Below, in pieces: positions 62,622-64,000 of a DNA stretch of 64,000 bases. Position 1 is the first letter of the stretch. The number at the start of each line of letters is the position of its first letter. The notes under the pieces are model-generated. The model searched no databases and was not told the origin of the DNA. It saw nothing but the letters and a program-made list of their open reading frames with translations. Both the position numbers and the translations under genes were made by a program. This DNA is from JAITWN01 sp050486285 (GTDB lineage: Bacteria; Pseudomonadota; Gammaproteobacteria; SZUA-140). The DNA is taken from the NCBI GenBank assembly GCA_050486285.1, contig JBJHCZ010000008.1, positions 62,001 to 126,000 of the forward strand, written 5' to 3'.

Positions 62622-64000
62622 TCAACCGCTGCCGGAAGTCCCGTGCAGCTTCTTCAGGCGGTAGCGCAACTGCCTCGGCGTCATGCCCAGCAGCTTCGCG
62701 GCGCGTGACTGATTGCCGCCGGATTTCTCCAGCGCTGTCGCGATGGCGTCGCGATCCGAGTCCTGCACCCAGGAATAGGTGCGGCGGTCCGCTTCGGCCG
62801 CGTTGGCCGGTAAGCCCGCCACAGGCGGATTGCGCGGCGCGTCCGTGGCCGGTGGTTCGACGCTCATCATCTCGCCTCGCAGGATATCGTCCATTTGCGC
62901 GCTGCCAAGCCACTGTCCTTCGGCCCTGAGCACCGAGCGCTCGATGACGTTCTGCAGTTGACGGATGTTCCCGGGCCAGTCGAATTCCTGCAGCCGGTCG
63001 AATCCGTCCTGGGTGAAGTGCAGGCTCCGGTCGTAGAGTTCGCCGTAATGATTGAGAAAGTGCTGGGCCAGTCGCGGGATATCCTCGCGGCGTTGGCGCA
63101 GCGGTGGCAGGGACACCGGGATCACGTTCAGGCGGTAATAGAGATCCAGCCGGAAGCGTCCGCTGCGCACCGCTTCGGCGAGATTGACATGGGTCGCGGT
63201 GATCAGCCTGAAATCGACGCGCTTCGGCCTGTCACTGCCGATCGGCTGGATCTGCTTGTCCTGCAGCACCCGCAGCAGTTTTGCCTGCAGGTCGAGCGGC
63301 ATGTCGCCGATCTCGTCGAGGAACAGCGTCCCGCCGTCGGCCTGTTCGATCTTGCCGGCCTGTCGGCGGAACGCCCCGGTGAAACTGCCCTTCTCGTGCC
63401 CGAACAGTTCGGATTCGAGCAGGGACTCGGGAATCGACGCGCAGTTGATGCAGATGAACGGTTCCTTGCGGCGGCGGCTCTCGCGATGTGCCATGCCGGC
63501 GAACATCTCCTTGCCGGTCCCCGACTCGCCGAGCAGCAGCAGAGGGGCGTCGCTGTCCTTGACCTGGTCGATCTCGCGGATCGCTGACAGCAGCGCGCGG
63601 CCGGAGCCGATGATGCCGTGCGATTCACACAGGCGGATCAGGCGCTCGCTATCGCGGTCCAGATGGCCGGGTACTCGGCTGATGCTGCGAGCGCGGTGAT
63701 TCACGGATTGCAGCACCGGCCCAAGCATCATTGCGATGACGCGCAGCAGGTCGACATCGTCGGCATAGCGCCGGCGCGGATTGGCCACGCGCTGCACTGA
63801 CAACACGCCGATCGCCTTGCCGTCGATGATGATCGGCACGCTGATGAAACCGATGTGATCGGTGCTGCCATTGATCGGCTCGACGATGCGGTGCAGGAAC
63901 ATCGGTTCGCTGAGCGTGTCCGCGACCAGCGCGACCTGGCCGCTGCGCCAGACGTAGCCTGTCAGCCCTTGATCGAAGCTTACCGTGTACAGGCCGGCGT
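62622..64000 (-). CDS. NifA-like sigma-54 activator with GAF domain (5' end outside window)
   Basis: The N-terminal GAF sensor runs past the window edge (readable from SFDQGLTGYVWRSGQVALV). AAA+ core has Walker A LGESGTGKEMFAGM, GSFTGAFRRQAGKIEQADGG (loop GSFTGA), GGTLFLDEIGDMP, FRLDLYYRLNVIP and the Fis-type HTH NQSRAAKLLGMTPRQLRYRLKKL at the C-terminus. GAF-AAA-HTH and the HTH wording resemble NifA. No nif genes are in the window, so it is more likely an activator of the adjacent sigma-54 amide operon. At least 459 residues. Confidence 0.9.
   Translation of the reverse strand, partial: AGLYTVSFDQGLTGYVWRSGQVALVADTLSEPMFLHRIVEPINGSTDHIGFISVPIIIDGKAIGVLSVQRVANPRRRYADDVDLLRVIAMMLGPVLQSVNHRARSISRVPGHLDRDSERLIRLCESHGIIGSGRALLSAIREIDQVKDSDAPLLLLGESGTGKEMFAGMAHRESRRRKEPFICINCASIPESLLESELFGHEKGSFTGAFRRQAGKIEQADGGTLFLDEIGDMPLDLQAKLLRVLQDKQIQPIGSDRPKRVDFRLITATHVNLAEAVRSGRFRLDLYYRLNVIPVSLPPLRQRREDIPRLAQHFLNHYGELYDRSLHFTQDGFDRLQEFDWPGNIRQLQNVIERSVLRAEGQWLGSAQMDDILRGEMMSVEPPATDAPRNPPVAGLPANAAEADRRTYSWVQDSDRDAIATALEKSGGNQSRAAKLLGMTPRQLRYRLKKLHGTSGSG

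Noticed and set aside
62622..64000. True NifA with a nitrogen fixation locus
   Set aside because: No nif gene is in the window and both flanking operons are for amide uptake and hydrolysis, so a nif role is not supported here.

Overview
The window is a 64 kb stretch of a high-GC gammaproteobacterial chromosome. Several blocks have the gene order known from Pseudomonas-like genomes: murC-murB-ddl-ftsQAZ-lpxC-dciA-secA, coaBC-dut-algC-argB, ferredoxin-coaD-rsmD-M16-M16-ftsYEX-rpoH, bioBFHCD-comF, and pilABCD-coaE-zapD. DciA, type IVa pili, PilS/PilR and ZapD argue against an enterobacterium. The species cannot be named from the sequence. Almost everything is housekeeping DNA packed into overlapping operons. 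No tRNA, rRNA, CRISPR array, phage or intact insertion sequence was recognised.

Layout: 1-7619 division and wall cluster (murC partial or complete, murB, ddl, ftsQ, ftsA, ftsZ, lpxC). 7686-13156 dciA, M23 peptidase, secA, argJ. 13204-16366 rpmG/rpmB, radC, coaBC, dut. 16368-20801 algC, argB, a TauE-like permease, an exported repeat-rich protein and a 43-residue membrane peptide. 20851-22631 a class V aminotransferase and pyrE. 22699-25599 an unusual four-gene operon (MerR-like regulator, ParA ATPase fused to a glycogen-binding-like domain, a P-loop-less ParA/MinD-like protein, and an unknown protein). 25710-36383 exonuclease III, gamma-glutamyltransferase, ferredoxin, coaD, rsmD, two M16 peptidases, ftsY, ftsE, ftsX, rpoH. 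36444-42002 biotin genes and comF. 42068-49166 YfaZ-like outer-membrane protein, a hypothetical, zapD, coaE and pilDCBA. 49607-53619 a frameshifted DUF4160/DUF2442 pair, pilR, pilS, DUF4168. 53793-64000 a formamide/short-chain amide utilisation region: two sigma-54 activators, fmdB, fmdA, a porin and a five-gene branched-chain-type (Urt-like) ABC transporter.

The most notable candidate system is the operon at 22699-25599. Its ParA ATPase keeps all nucleotide-binding motifs and carries a C-terminal CBM48/AMPK-beta-like domain with most of its sugar-contact positions. This suggests, as inference, a device that positions or partitions alpha-glucan (glycogen-like) granules or another glucan-bearing cargo along the nucleoid. 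A palindromic operator-like sequence lies in front of the operon.

Other features worth attention are: a dispersed family of palindromes with conserved GGGGTCAGA/TCTGACCCC tips but different, internally matched stems, several of which have become the 3' ends of genes (xthA, ggt, bioD); a CIRCE element inside the rpoH promoter, predicting HrcA control of the heat-shock sigma factor; and back-to-back sigma-54 promoters with a shared palindromic activator site between fmdA and the porin/ABC operon.
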